The notes under the pieces are model-generated. The model made no database searches and was not told the DNA's origin. It worked only from the letters and a program-made list of their open reading frames with translations. A program made the position numbers and the translations under genes. This document shows, in pieces, positions 1 to 8,391 of a DNA stretch of 64,000 nt. Numbering within the stretch: the first letter of the stretch is position 1; every line of letters begins with the position of its first letter. The DNA is from Vibrio tapetis subsp. quintayensis (GTDB taxonomy: Bacteria; Pseudomonadota; Gammaproteobacteria; Enterobacterales; Vibrionaceae): the NCBI RefSeq assembly GCF_030409945.1, contig NZ_JAUFQV010000007.1, positions 62,001 to 126,000 of the forward strand, in the 5' to 3' direction.

Positions 1-1
1 A

Positions 2-628
2 AAAACCGTGGTGTTGGATTACCAGGCGGCTCAAGTGGATTTAATGCGCCAAATTGGCACTAAATCGTATTTTGGTGACGCAACTCGCCCCGAGTTATTA
101 CATACCGCCGGTATAGAAGAGGCCAGTGCGTTCGTTGTAGCGATTGACAACCGAGAAGCGAGCATCGAGCTGGTTAAATACGTGAAGCATACCTATCCGC
201 ATGTCACTGTCATTGCAAGAGCGTTTGACAGGAGGCACACGTATCAACTGCGAGACGCAGGAGCGGATGTGATTGAATCAGAAACTTACTATTCTGCCTT
301 GGAGCTCGGTGGCCATACGTTGAAACATCTAGGCTTACATCCTTTCTTCATTGAACAGCAGAAGCACACATTTAAACACATCGATGAAATTAACTCAGAT
401 GCTCTTTATTCCGAGTGGACCATGCGAGATCCGGAGTCGAATCAAGTTGGGGCTAATTTCCGTAAGTTGTTCATCGAGCTCGAAGAACAGTTTGATCATC
501 ACATGAAAAAAGACAAACGAGGTAGGCACTCGCTATTGGAAAGGGAGTGGACACCACCACCGAAAGGCTATGCAGATGCTATCGACGAAGAAAATATGAA
601 CACATCGAAACCATCAGACAGCGTTTAG
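2..628 (+). CDS. Kef-type (CPA2 family) potassium/proton antiporter, C-terminal part
   Basis: The reading frame is open at the left edge, so the N-terminal membrane antiporter domain lies outside the window. What remains (about 208 residues) is the cytoplasmic regulatory part. A Rossmann-type RCK/TrkA-N fold is recognisable from the GDAT motif followed by an LLHTAGIEEA helix and a strand ending VVAIDN. The later ALELGGHTLKHLG segment resembles KefB/KefC after the RCK domain. The tail is charged and probably disordered. In the family this domain binds nucleotide and, in Kef systems, glutathione adducts, gating K+ efflux during electrophile stress. KefB-like is the best guess, but KefB and KefC cannot be separated from this fragment. 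A terminator lies 70 bases downstream. Confidence 0.8.
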   Translation, partial: KTVVLDYQAAQVDLMRQIGTKSYFGDATRPELLHTAGIEEASAFVVAIDNREASIELVKYVKHTYPHVTVIARAFDRRHTYQLRDAGADVIESETYYSALELGGHTLKHLGLHPFFIEQQKHTFKHIDEINSDALYSEWTMRDPESNQVGANFRKLFIELEEQFDHHMKKDKRGRHSLLEREWTPPPKGYADAIDEENMNTSKPSDSV

Positions 629-700
629 GCTGGATATGCATTCGTTGGATCTGTTATCGGTGATAGCTTACCGGTAGCAGAACCTAGCCTATAGATACAA

Positions 701-727
701 CAAAGCCCGCTATAAAAGCGGGCTTTG
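701..727. terminator. Bidirectional terminator between the Kef-type gene and tRNA-Val
   Basis: CAAAGCCCGC and GCGGGCTTTG form a 10-bp GC-rich stem around a short AT loop (TATAAAA). It lies between a plus-strand CDS and the minus-strand tRNAs, so it can end both transcripts. The stem copies part of the tRNA acceptor (GCCCGCT), which is probably coincidental. Confidence 0.75.
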
Positions 728-750
728 TGTTTGTTCTTTAAGAACGAATT

Positions 751-827
751 TGGTGCCCGCTACTGGACTCGAACCAGTGACACCTTGCATGTCATGCAAG
801 TACTCTAACCAACTGAGCTAAGCGGGC
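751..827 (-). tRNA. tRNA-Val (anticodon GAC), promoter-distal copy
   Basis: Read on the minus strand this is a complete 77-nt cloverleaf. It has acceptor GCCCGCT/AGCGGGC, D stem GCTC/GAGT, anticodon stem CTTGC/GCAAG with loop ATGACAT, T arm ACTGG-TTCGAGT-CCAGT, and an encoded CCA end. The anticodon GAC (complement at 791-793) reads the valine codons GUC and GUU. It is base-for-base identical to the copy at 850-926 and separated from it by 22 bases, so the two are very likely one transcript. Confidence 0.95.
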
Positions 828-849
828 GATGTTCTAATTTTGTGGAATA

Positions 850-926
850 TGGTGCCCGCTACTGGACTCGAACCAGTGACACCTTGCATGTCATGCAAGT
901 ACTCTAACCAACTGAGCTAAGCGGGC
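850..926 (-). tRNA. tRNA-Val (anticodon GAC), promoter-proximal copy
   Basis: This is the same 77-nt cloverleaf as 751-827, including the encoded CCA and the GAC anticodon (complement at 890-892). It is the first gene of the two-tRNA transcript, with a promoter immediately upstream on the minus strand. Identical tandem valine tRNAs are common in gamma-proteobacteria and act as gene dosage. Confidence 0.95.
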
Positions 927-940
927 ATATTCCTTAGAAC

Positions 941-976
941 GAGGGAGATAGTAACGAACGGGTTTCATCCGTGCAA
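941..976 (-). promoter_or_regulatory. Sigma-70 promoter of the tandem tRNA-Val genes
   Basis: On the minus strand a -35 TTGCAC (complement 971-976) and a -10 TACTAT (complement 948-953) are separated by exactly 17 bases. They are followed by the GC-rich discriminator CTCCCTC, which is typical of stable-RNA promoters under stringent control. The start site should be near 941, about 15 bases before the first tRNA. Confidence 0.7.
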
Positions 977-1235
977 GTATAAATTTCATGTTTTTGAACT
1001 GGTTGGCGACTATATGATCGCATTGTTGTATTTTTAATCTCTTTTGTTGATAAAGCCACGTTATGAGCTTTGATTACGTAGTAAATACAGCGAGCGACTA
1101 TTTTGAGCTATGCAAAATTTCAAGTGAATACTCAACTAGCGCCAAACTGGTCGCATTCCTTTTCTTTGATTCGGTATTTCTCAAGCGTAGCTGGCAATAT
1201 GAAACTCTATGATTTTACTGCTGAGGTTACGATTT

Positions 1236-2099
1236 GTGAAAAGAACAGCAATAGCCACATGTGTCTTTTGGGCGTTAGCCACATGCCCAGCGGCTGCGGT
1301 TAACAGTCAGCTTTACCGAGGTGATGTGTATCAGGAAATCGTACTAGCGAAAAGCTATAAGCCAGGAATGGCACTGGATGATTATTGGGTCAGCGAGAAA
1401 CTGGACGGGATCAGAGCGATTTGGGATGGAAGCCAATTACTCACCAAAAACGGAAACAAAATCCACACGCCGGACTGGTTTACGTCTTCGTTGCCGAGTA
1501 TGAAAATAGAGGGTGAACTTTGGGCTGGGCGAGGTAACTTTAATTTGGTGCAAAATACAGTACTAGATAAAGAGCCAGATGAAAACTTATGGAGACATAT
1601 AGACTTTATGCTTTTCGATCTGCCTCAAGCGGCAGGAGACTATAGAAAAAGATATTATGATATTTTGCATTGGGTTAGGCACATCGATCAAGACCATATA
1701 AAAGAGGTGCTGCACTCGCCAATCAATAGTGAAGTTGAACTGCTGTCGATGTTAGACAACATTGAAGAAAAGTCGGGCGAGGGGTTAATGCTGAGAAAAT
1801 CGACCGGATTATATAATGCCGGGCGTTCTGATGAGTTATTAAAGGTCAAGAAACATCAAGATGCAGAAGCTAAAGTCATTGGATATAAACCGGGCGAAGG
1901 CAAGTACACCGGGATGCTTGGATCACTAAAGGTTCTTAATTCTGATGGTAAAACATTCTTTATTGGCTCCGGGTTAACTGATGAGGAGAGAAGAAACCCT
2001 CCAGAAATCGGTTCAACAATCACGTATCGGTATAACGGCGTTACTCATTCTGGAATACCGAGATTTGCTCGATTTTTAAGGGAAAGATTTGAAGAGTAG
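1236..2099 (+). CDS. Periplasmic ATP-dependent DNA ligase (Lig E type)
   Basis: A minimal ATP-dependent DNA ligase of 287 residues from the chosen start. The nucleotidyltransferase core carries motif I EKLDGIR (nucleophile lysine about residue 55), an EGELWAGR-type motif III and EGLMLR motif IV. A small OB fold follows, with LLKVKKHQDAEAKVIG (motif V) at its entrance. There is no N-terminal DNA-binding domain. I chose the GTG at 1236 because GAGG lies nine bases upstream and this start gives a clean export signal: VKR, a hydrophobic run, then ACPAAA-like small residues. Lig E enzymes in this group are known to be exported and are suspected to repair DNA outside the cytoplasm, for example during uptake. 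The gene stands alone, convergent with norM. A longer frame from ATG 1209 lacks a good ribosome site. Confidence 0.88.
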   Translation: MKRTAIATCVFWALATCPAAAVNSQLYRGDVYQEIVLAKSYKPGMALDDYWVSEKLDGIRAIWDGSQLLTKNGNKIHTPDWFTSSLPSMKIEGELWAGRGNFNLVQNTVLDKEPDENLWRHIDFMLFDLPQAAGDYRKRYYDILHWVRHIDQDHIKEVLHSPINSEVELLSMLDNIEEKSGEGLMLRKSTGLYNAGRSDELLKVKKHQDAEAKVIGYKPGEGKYTGMLGSLKVLNSDGKTFFIGSGLTDEERRNPPEIGSTITYRYNGVTHSGIPRFARFLRERFEE

Positions 2100-2121
2100 T
2101 GTTTAGTGAGTGAATAAAGAA

Positions 2122-2170
2122 GCCACTTAGAGAACGAAGGCGTACTTGCCGTCTGCGTCTCTAAAGTGGC
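2122..2170. terminator. Long imperfect hairpin between the ligase gene and norM
   Basis: GCCACTT-AGAGA and TCTCT-AAAGTGGC pair over about 12 bp with one bulge, around a loop that itself contains GGC/GCC. It sits exactly between two convergent genes. There is no clear T-run, so an intrinsic terminator is plausible but unproven. Confidence 0.4.
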
Positions 2171-2196
2171 GAAGAATATGGGTGCGTGGTACGTAG

Positions 2197-3567
2197 TTAT
2201 TGAGCCGAAGATTCCAGCTGAAATTCATCGCTTTGACGGTGCATCCAAAATAAGCGGATGCTGAGCATGACTGCAGCGCACGTAAGCCCAATAATGATAC
2301 CAATCCAAAAACCGGTCGCCCCCAAAGGCTGTGTTATCCAATCCGTTAGGCCCAATATGTACCCCATTGGCAACCCAAATACCCAATAAGCGATAAAAGT
2401 GCGGTTAAAAATGGCTTTCATGTCTTTATAGCCACGTAATGCGCCAGCAGCAATAACCTGAACTGAGTCCGTACATTGATAAATAGCCGCTAAGAGCATT
2501 AAGCCGCCTGCCATTGCGATAACCTGTGGGTCGTTAGTATACAGTTGAGCGATTTCTTCTCTGAACAAGACCGTTAACACAGCGGTTGTCGTAGCCATGG
2601 CAAAGCCAACGAGGATTCCAACGTGAGAAGAAATCTTAGCGCCCTCGACATTATTCTCCCCGAGTTTATGGCCAACCCGAATACTTACCGCTGAGCCAAT
2701 ACTAAGAGGTAACATGAATACTAACGATGAGAAATTCATCGCGACTTGGTGGGCGGCCACGGTTAACGCGCCTAATGGTGCAATCATTAACGCGACGATA
2801 GCAAATAACGTCACTTCAAAAAACATGGCAGCTGCAATTGGAAAGCCTAACCCAAACAGACGCTTGATCGCTTTAAATTCAGGCTTATGGAATCGTTCAA
2901 ATAGACCCATGTACTTAATGCGATCTGAGGTCAATATATACACGAGCATTAGACCAAACATGGCCCAATAAACGATGGTCGTTGCAACGCCACAGCCGAC
3001 TCCGCCAAGCGCAGGCACACCAAATTTCCCGTATACAAAAATCCAGTTTAAAGGGATGTTAAGCAATAGACCGAGGAAACCGATGACCATAGCTGGCTTG
3101 GTTAATGACATGCCATCAGTAAAGCTTCGTAAGGTTTGAAACAACAAAAATGCAGGTACCGCTAGCATGACCGCGTACATATAGCCGTTAGCCTTTTCAG
3201 CCATGAGCGGTTCTACATCCATCCAGCTTAAGATCCATTGTGTTTGTAGTAGCACTAGGATGATTGGAATGCTAACGATCAAAGCCAGTGCAATGCCTTG
3301 TTGAAGCTCAAAGGGAATACGCTCTCGTTGGCCAGAACCGTTCAGTTGAGCCACGATAGGGACCAAAGCCAACAATAAACCGATACCAAACAAAATTGAC
3401 GGTAGCCAAACACTGGTAGCAATTGCCACGGCTGCCATGTCTGTAGGGCTTACCCCACCAGCCATAATGGTATCAACAAAGCCCATTCCCGTTTGTGCGA
3501 TAGACGCAATTAGAACAGGGGTCGCCAGTTTTATAAGTTGTGATGCTTCAGTGCGATAACGATGCAA
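2197..3567 (-). CDS. norM: MATE family Na+-coupled multidrug efflux pump NorM
   Basis: An inner-membrane drug/cation antiporter with about twelve hydrophobic helices in two MatE repeats. Recognisable blocks include LATPVLIASIAQTGMGFVDT near the N terminus, SFTDGMSLTKPAMVIGF in the middle and GALRGYKD in the second half; all match Vibrio NorM. The true start is probably TTG at 3567. GGAG lies six bases upstream, and this gives 456 residues beginning HRYRTEAS, the normal family length. The longer frame to 3651 adds an atypical hydrophobic leader. Family members export fluoroquinolones, dyes and other cations using the Na+ gradient. The gene diverges from ribE, the same neighbourhood as mdtK-ribC in E. 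coli. Confidence 0.93.
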   Translation of the reverse strand: MHRYRTEASQLIKLATPVLIASIAQTGMGFVDTIMAGGVSPTDMAAVAIATSVWLPSILFGIGLLLALVPIVAQLNGSGQRERIPFELQQGIALALIVSIPIILVLLQTQWILSWMDVEPLMAEKANGYMYAVMLAVPAFLLFQTLRSFTDGMSLTKPAMVIGFLGLLLNIPLNWIFVYGKFGVPALGGVGCGVATTIVYWAMFGLMLVYILTSDRIKYMGLFERFHKPEFKAIKRLFGLGFPIAAAMFFEVTLFAIVALMIAPLGALTVAAHQVAMNFSSLVFMLPLSIGSAVSIRVGHKLGENNVEGAKISSHVGILVGFAMATTTAVLTVLFREEIAQLYTNDPQVIAMAGGLMLLAAIYQCTDSVQVIAAGALRGYKDMKAIFNRTFIAYWVFGLPMGYILGLTDWITQPLGATGFWIGIIIGLTCAAVMLSIRLFWMHRQSDEFQLESSAQ

Positions 3568-3720
3568 AAGATGCTCCAAACGTAGCAAGGTAAGAAAAAT
3601 GATAATGAATTTTAATTTGGAGATAGTAATCAATAGTCGGTAAGATACCAATCAAATATCCAACTAAATCAGCGATTTTTTATACTCTAGCTGAAATTGG
3701 TGACGTAATTAGGAGAACGT

Positions 3721-4359
3721 ATGTTTACAGGCATTGTGCAAGGGATGGCGAAGATTGTCTCTATCGATAAGAAAACCGAATTCCAAACACACGTGATTGA
3801 GCTCGGAGCGCCATATAGTGATGGCCTAAAAATTGGTGCATCAGTCGCGCATAACGGATGCTGTTTAACCGTAACTAAAATTGCGGGTAATCATGTGAGC
3901 TTTGACTTAATGCAAGCAACACTGAAGTTAACCAATTTAGGTGAATGTGAAGTCGGGTCGTTGATCAATTTTGAGCGAGCTGCGAAGTTTGGCGATGAGA
4001 TTGGTGGGCACTCTATGTCTGGTCATATATCTCAGATCGCTATCATTAAACGAGTGATCGATACGGAAAATAACCGCACCATATGGTTTGAATTTGCATC
4101 ATCAGACGTGATGAAATACGTGTTAGCTAAAGGCTACATTGGCATTGACGGTTGTTCATTAACGATAGGCGAAGTTGAAGGTAATGCATTTAGCGTCCAC
4201 CTTATTCCAGAAACGTTAAGCCGTACTCTTTTTGGGCAAAGACAAGAGGGGGATTCAGTTAATATTGAGTTTGATCCTCAGACACAAGCTATTGTTGATA
4301 CGGTAGAGCGAACGTTAGCCACTAGGTTTCCAAATAGCGTAAGTTTTCCAAATAGTTAA
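3721..4359 (+). CDS. ribE: Riboflavin synthase, alpha subunit
   Basis: Catalyses dismutation of two 6,7-dimethyl-8-ribityllumazine molecules to riboflavin, the last step of flavin synthesis, in the cytosol. The protein begins MFTGIVQG and has two lumazine-binding repeats (about residues 1-87 and 88-190), with the family motif GHSMSGHI at the junction and [11 protein letters not shown] late in the second repeat. At 212 residues it is normal length. TAGGAG lies six bases before the ATG. It is a single gene ending in a strong terminator. No flavin riboswitch fold was apparent in the short leader. E. coli literature calls this gene ribC or ribE. Confidence 0.96.
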   Translation: MFTGIVQGMAKIVSIDKKTEFQTHVIELGAPYSDGLKIGASVAHNGCCLTVTKIAGNHVSFDLMQATLKLTNLGECEVGSLINFERAAKFGDEIGGHSMSGHISQIAIIKRVIDTENNRTIWFEFASSDVMKYVLAKGYIGIDGCSLTIGEVEGNAFSVHLIPETLSRTLFGQRQEGDSVNIEFDPQTQAIVDTVERTLATRFPNSVSFPNS

Positions 4360-4377
4360 AGCATGTTAGATAATAAA

Positions 4378-4399
4378 AAGGAGCCAAGATAGGCTCCTT
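4378..4399. terminator. Bidirectional terminator between ribE and the zinc-ribbon gene
   Basis: AAGGAGCC and GGCTCCTT form a perfect 8-bp stem with a six-base loop, flanked by A-rich and T-rich sequence on the two sides. It suits the convergent genes on both flanks. Confidence 0.8.
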
Positions 4400-4410
4400 A
4401 TTAATCAAAA

Positions 4411-4614
4411 CTAAAAAATTTGCTCGTCATCGGCATCAATAAATAATTGAATATTGTCGTGTTGTTCATCCACCATCATATTTAGGTGGATGGCGTGGCA
4501 ACAAGCTGGGCAATCATCGTAGAATTCTTGGCTTCCATTTGAAGCATCTAGCGTTATCCCAATCATATGACCGCAATGCGGGCATTTCACGTTCTTCTCT
4601 GTATAATTGTTCAT
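4411..4614 (-). CDS. CPXCG-motif small zinc-ribbon protein
   Basis: A 67-residue cysteine-rich protein with two C-x2-C knuckles, CPHCG at residues 11-15 and CPAC at 35-38, spaced like a rubredoxin-type zinc ribbon. The C-terminal half is acidic (DEQHDN, DADDEQ). It matches the CPXCG-motif family common in marine gamma-proteobacteria, whose function is unknown. Metal binding is inferred from the cysteines. It lies alone between ribE and the kinase-like gene, each with its own terminator, so there is no operon to suggest a role. Confidence 0.8.
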   Translation of the reverse strand: MNNYTEKNVKCPHCGHMIGITLDASNGSQEFYDDCPACCHAIHLNMMVDEQHDNIQLFIDADDEQIF

Positions 4615-4803
4615 CTAATCCGCCTTACACCTTAATAGGAAATCGATTGCTCTATTTTCATCATAGTGTGGGAAGTTGTTATTCGGAGTTAATTAAGTCC
4701 TATAATTGAGTCAACGCTAGAAACCGTGAAAAACCGAGTTAGAAACTGGATCTAGTTCAAAACTTGGTGCTATTACTCTTGGTCAATCGCAAAATATCAT
4801 GAT

Positions 4804-4837
4804 TAAAAAAGCCAATAACACTGGAATCCTTGGCTTT
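4804..4837 (-). terminator. Terminator downstream of the fructosamine-kinase-like gene
   Basis: On the minus strand AAAGCCAA and TTGGCTTT pair around a 16-base loop and are followed by a run of T. The rest of the gap 4615-4903 shows nothing further that I can support. Confidence 0.6.
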
Positions 4838-4903
4838 CTCTATTTAAATTCCCTTTATAAAGCAGATAGATAAATCGAAATAATTCGTTACATCAAATAG
4901 GTA

Positions 4904-5779
4904 CTACTCGGTGTAAGCTTTCATCATGGATTCGATCATTTCTTGAGCTTGGTCGAGGTAAGGTCCGCCAAATAAGTTGCAGTGATTAAGCACATGGTAA
5001 AGGTTATAGATGTGCTTGCGTGATTGGTATTCGAGACCGAGTGGACGAACGCTTTCATAGGCCACGTAAAAGTCGGGCATGAAACCGCCGAATAATTCAG
5101 TCATCGCAATATCACATTCGGGATCACCCCAATAGCAGGCAGGATCGTAACAAATTGGTCCAAACGCTGTATTCGACACATTGCCATGCCATAAGTCGCC
5201 ATGCAGTAAAGATGGGGTAGGGTTATGGTTTTTTAGTTCTTTATAAACAAAATCGACAATGGTTTGTTCAGCCCCAAAAGAAATGCCTTTTTCTTTAAGC
5301 AGTTGCAGTTGCCACCCAATTCTCTGTTCAGAAAAGAAACGTGCCCAACTTTTATTCCACTTATTCGGCTGTAACGTTGAGCCAACATAGTTGTCGTGAT
5401 CGTACCCGTACTCACCTTGCTCATCAGATTGATGCAATTTTGCTAGTTGGAGACCAAATTTGTAGCTTGCTTTGGCACTTTCCAATGGTTTTGCCGCAAG
5501 AAAGTTCAAGATGATGAATGCTTGATCTTTGCAGTATCCGATATGAATGACTTCTGGAACAAGTACCGAGTTACTTTCACTAAGTTTCTTTATGCCCTCT
5601 GCCTCTAACTCGAATCGAGGAAAGAAATCACGCTCATTAACTTTTACAAAATATCTCTGCTCTCCGTCTGAGATCATATAGCATTTGCTAATGTCGCCAC
5701 CGTCTAGCTGAGTTTTTTCAACTATTTTGAAGTCAAACATAAGCACTTCAGAAAGTTGCTTTGAAAGTGATTGCCACAT
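4904..5779 (-). CDS. Fructosamine kinase family protein (YniA-like)
   Basis: A 291-residue aminoglycoside-phosphotransferase-fold kinase of the fructosamine-3-kinase family. Visible features are the ATP-anchoring lysine in YFVKVNE (about K46), the catalytic loop HGDLWHGN (193-200) and the metal-binding aspartate in YDPACYWGDPECD (about D212). The start MWQSLSKQL agrees with E. coli YniA, and TTAGGAGT precedes the ATG. Family members phosphorylate sugars attached to protein lysines, or small sugar metabolites, and so help in deglycation; the substrate of the bacterial YniA branch is not settled. It is a single gene with its own terminator. Confidence 0.85.
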   Translation of the reverse strand: MWQSLSKQLSEVLMFDFKIVEKTQLDGGDISKCYMISDGEQRYFVKVNERDFFPRFELEAEGIKKLSESNSVLVPEVIHIGYCKDQAFIILNFLAAKPLESAKASYKFGLQLAKLHQSDEQGEYGYDHDNYVGSTLQPNKWNKSWARFFSEQRIGWQLQLLKEKGISFGAEQTIVDFVYKELKNHNPTPSLLHGDLWHGNVSNTAFGPICYDPACYWGDPECDIAMTELFGGFMPDFYVAYESVRPLGLEYQSRKHIYNLYHVLNHCNLFGGPYLDQAQEMIESMMKAYTE

Positions 5780-6024
5780 AGTAAACTCCTAAGTTGAAGT
5801 CATTCCCTTTACATACTAGCTCAAAAAATGAGTTCTTTGCTGTTAGTTCGAACACATTTCGTTCGAAAGTTTAGAAGAACCAAAGATATAGATAGTAGAA
5901 AATCTAAGCTTTAGATGTGAGATGAATCCGGTTTTAATCTATCTATTTCGATAATCAATAGCGATATTGAATCAAACGGTTATAGTGTGACATTGATTCA
6001 GGAAAGTTAGCCCAAGCCGTTAAT

Positions 6025-6990
6025 ATGAAAGTACTAATTTGCGATGATTCCGCATTAGCTCGGAAGTCGTTGTCTCGCTGCATCGCCGAGTTGGAACACT
6101 TAAATATACAGTATGCAGAGGATGGCAATGAAGCATTAGCCATTCTAGTAGAACAAAATATCGACGTGCTTTTTCTAGATCTTACTATGCCGATAATGGA
6201 TGGTTATGAGGTTTTGACTGCGCTTCCTGTCTCTAAGCATCCAACCAAGGTGGTTGTGGTATCAGGTGACGTTCAGTTGGCAGCCCAGCAAAGGTGCATG
6301 CAGTTAGGAGCGTATGCTTTTATCGAAAAGCCATTAAAACCAGACGTTGCGCGTCCATTGTTTGAAAACCTAAACCTCAGATACCATGATCCTCGTAGCC
6401 ACGCATCGACATCTCCTTCTATAGATCCACTCTCCAAGTTTCGTGAGATCACTAATATAGCATTAGGTCGGGGGGCGGCGATCTTATCGGATCACTTTGG
6501 TCAGTTTATCCAGATTCCGATCCCACATGTCGGCGTGTTGAGTAGCGGTGAGCTGACCATGATGCTTGAGGACGTACTGCATCGTGAAGGCTCTGTCGCC
6601 GTCGCTCAACGGTTCGTTGGTGGTGGTATCCATGGTGAGGCATTAGTTTGCATGCGTGGAGAGCACATACACAAAATGGGTGAGCAGCTAAGTTATAAGG
6701 TGGGCGAATATACCTTTAATGAAGTCGTGCTCAACATTGCCAACCTTCTAGTATCTTCTTACCTTATCTCTTTGAGTGAACAAATCAACGTCCTATTTTC
6801 ACTCAGACAGCCGTCAGTGATTGATTATTTCCACCAAGAGATTAACTCAATCGGATTAGGGCAATATGAAGAGATATTTACGGTGGAATACACGTATGTT
6901 GCCGAAAATGCAGATTTCGAATGTGAAGTGTTGTTTTTAGTGGACCCACTCTCTGTTGGTGCAATAAAACGAGTCATGGAGAGTTTTTAA
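6025..6990 (+). CDS. Response regulator with CheC-type phosphatase output domain
   Basis: Residues 1-115 are a receiver domain: acidic pair DD at 7-8, phosphoacceptor D52 in FLDLTMP, S80 and K102 in EKP. The C-terminal 190 residues resemble CheC/CheX. The phosphatase signature S-x3-E-x2-N-x22-P is complete at S137, E141, N144 and P167. The second copy (around NEVVLNIAN) lacks the exact E-x2-N spacing, so probably one active site. Such phosphatases remove phosphate from CheY-like regulators. The stop codon touches the start of the diguanylate cyclase gene, so the two are co-transcribed and presumably work together. The partner kinase is not adjacent. Confidence 0.82.
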   Translation: MKVLICDDSALARKSLSRCIAELEHLNIQYAEDGNEALAILVEQNIDVLFLDLTMPIMDGYEVLTALPVSKHPTKVVVVSGDVQLAAQQRCMQLGAYAFIEKPLKPDVARPLFENLNLRYHDPRSHASTSPSIDPLSKFREITNIALGRGAAILSDHFGQFIQIPIPHVGVLSSGELTMMLEDVLHREGSVAVAQRFVGGGIHGEALVCMRGEHIHKMGEQLSYKVGEYTFNEVVLNIANLLVSSYLISLSEQINVLFSLRQPSVIDYFHQEINSIGLGQYEEIFTVEYTYVAENADFECEVLFLVDPLSVGAIKRVMESF

Positions 6991-7959
6991 ATGACTAAGG
7001 TTAACGACGAAATTGCTGAATTTCATATGGCACTGCAAATCATGGACAACATGGATACCGGTTTGGTTGTTCTGGATTTAGATTGCAACGTGTGTACCTG
7101 GAATAGCTTTATGCGTTCGTACAGCGGCATTGAAGCCGAGTTTATTATCGGAAAAAGCGTATTCGATTTCTTTCCTGATTTACCGAGTCATTGGCTTAAA
7201 GCGAAAATGAATTCTGCTCGGAAATTGAAAATGAGAGGATTCTCGTCTTGGGAAGACCGAGAGTATCTTTTCAAATTTAACAACTTTTCGCCGGTATCCA
7301 ATGGAGTATCGGTTATGTATCAAAACATCGTGTTCATGCCATTGCACTCACTGGGTGGCGACGTTACCCACATATGTTTAATGATCCACGATGTTTCTGA
7401 TATCGCTAAGAAAAAACTGCATCTACGTGAATCCAACCAAAAATTGAGTCATTTAAGCCGCACTGATGGCCTAACAGGACTTTACAATAGAGCTCACTGG
7501 GAGCTTTGTCTAAGCGAACAGTTTAGCCAATGTGAAACTTTGTCTTCAACGGCGACCTTGGTCATTTTTGACATTGATCTCTTTAAAAAGGTCAACGATA
7601 CCTATGGGCACAGCGCAGGAGATGGCGTCATTAGAAATACCGCCTATCTTTTAAAGAAAACCGCCAGACAAGGTGATAGCTGTGGTCGCTATGGTGGCGA
7701 AGAGTTCACCGCACTTTTGCCCAATACATCGTCTGATCAAGCGTTGTTTTTTGCAGAGCGATTAAGACATCGAATTGAAAAGTCTTTGGTTGATGCTGAT
7801 GGTGAACAAATTTCTTACACTATTAGCTTAGGCATTTGTGAGTATAAGCCAACGATGCAAAATTACCTACAATGGCTAGAGTCGGCAGACAAAGCGTTAT
7901 ACTCGTCCAAACAAAATGGACGAAATCGGTCTACAATCTTCGAAGAAAGTGATAAGTAG
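6991..7959 (+). CDS. PAS-GGDEF diguanylate cyclase
   Basis: Makes cyclic di-GMP from two GTP. Residues about 15-135 form a PAS sensor domain, with no membrane helix. A GGDEF domain (155-318) follows, with metal-binding D194 in FDIDLFKKVND, catalytic GGEEF at 235-239, and the product-inhibition I-site RQGD at 226-229, exactly five residues before GGEEF. The enzyme should therefore be active and feedback-controlled. The ATG directly follows the TAA of the receiver-CheC gene, indicating translational coupling. The signal bound by the PAS domain is unknown. Confidence 0.9.
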   Translation: MTKVNDEIAEFHMALQIMDNMDTGLVVLDLDCNVCTWNSFMRSYSGIEAEFIIGKSVFDFFPDLPSHWLKAKMNSARKLKMRGFSSWEDREYLFKFNNFSPVSNGVSVMYQNIVFMPLHSLGGDVTHICLMIHDVSDIAKKKLHLRESNQKLSHLSRTDGLTGLYNRAHWELCLSEQFSQCETLSSTATLVIFDIDLFKKVNDTYGHSAGDGVIRNTAYLLKKTARQGDSCGRYGGEEFTALLPNTSSDQALFFAERLRHRIEKSLVDADGEQISYTISLGICEYKPTMQNYLQWLESADKALYSSKQNGRNRSTIFEESDK

Positions 7960-8046
7960 CCATAAATCGATGTGTCAATATGTTCAGAGTTAGCATAATA
8001 TTAACGGTATAGAGAAATTAAACACACCAACAGGTGGAGATGAATA

Positions 8047-8391
8047 GTGGTAGTAGAAACCGATGGCTATCTGGCTCTGATTGAGCATCTTACAATGAAC
8101 CTAGATATTTTTGCTCGCGCAGAGGGAGATACGGGTGACGAAAGTATAGAAGATGTTGCGACCGACTTGATCGTAACGAATATCATGTCTTTATTCGAGC
8201 AAAACCCAGAGCTTCACTCAAGCGTTAGATTCCAGTTACTTAAAGAAGCCGATTCTGTCGCCGAAGATCTTGGCGAAGTACTAGCGGGAGCTTGGATGAA
8301 AAAAGCAACCAATGAGCAAATCATGTTTTTGGACGAATACATTGCGTTGGTTAAAAACCTATTTGACTCCGCCGTCGCGACTTACGACTAA
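8047..8391 (+). CDS. DUF3802 family protein
   Basis: A 114-residue acidic, mostly helical cytosolic protein that I recognise as the DUF3802 family found in Vibrio and relatives; its function is unknown. The start is GTG 8047, preceded by GGTGGAG. There is no signal peptide or cysteine. It lies about 85 bases after the cyclase gene on the same strand and could be part of that transcript. Its stop overlaps the stop of the convergent NlpC/P60 gene by three bases. Confidence 0.75.
   Translation: MVVETDGYLALIEHLTMNLDIFARAEGDTGDESIEDVATDLIVTNIMSLFEQNPELHSSVRFQLLKEADSVAEDLGEVLAGAWMKKATNEQIMFLDEYIALVKNLFDSAVATYD

Noticed and set aside
751..926. Tandem tRNA-Val as an integration site for a mobile element
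   Set aside because: No integrase, no partial tRNA duplicate and no foreign-looking genes nearby; both copies are complete and share a promoter.
1103..1303. A 66-residue frame overlapping the start of the ligase gene
   Set aside because: No ribosome site, and its end runs out of phase through the ligase signal peptide.
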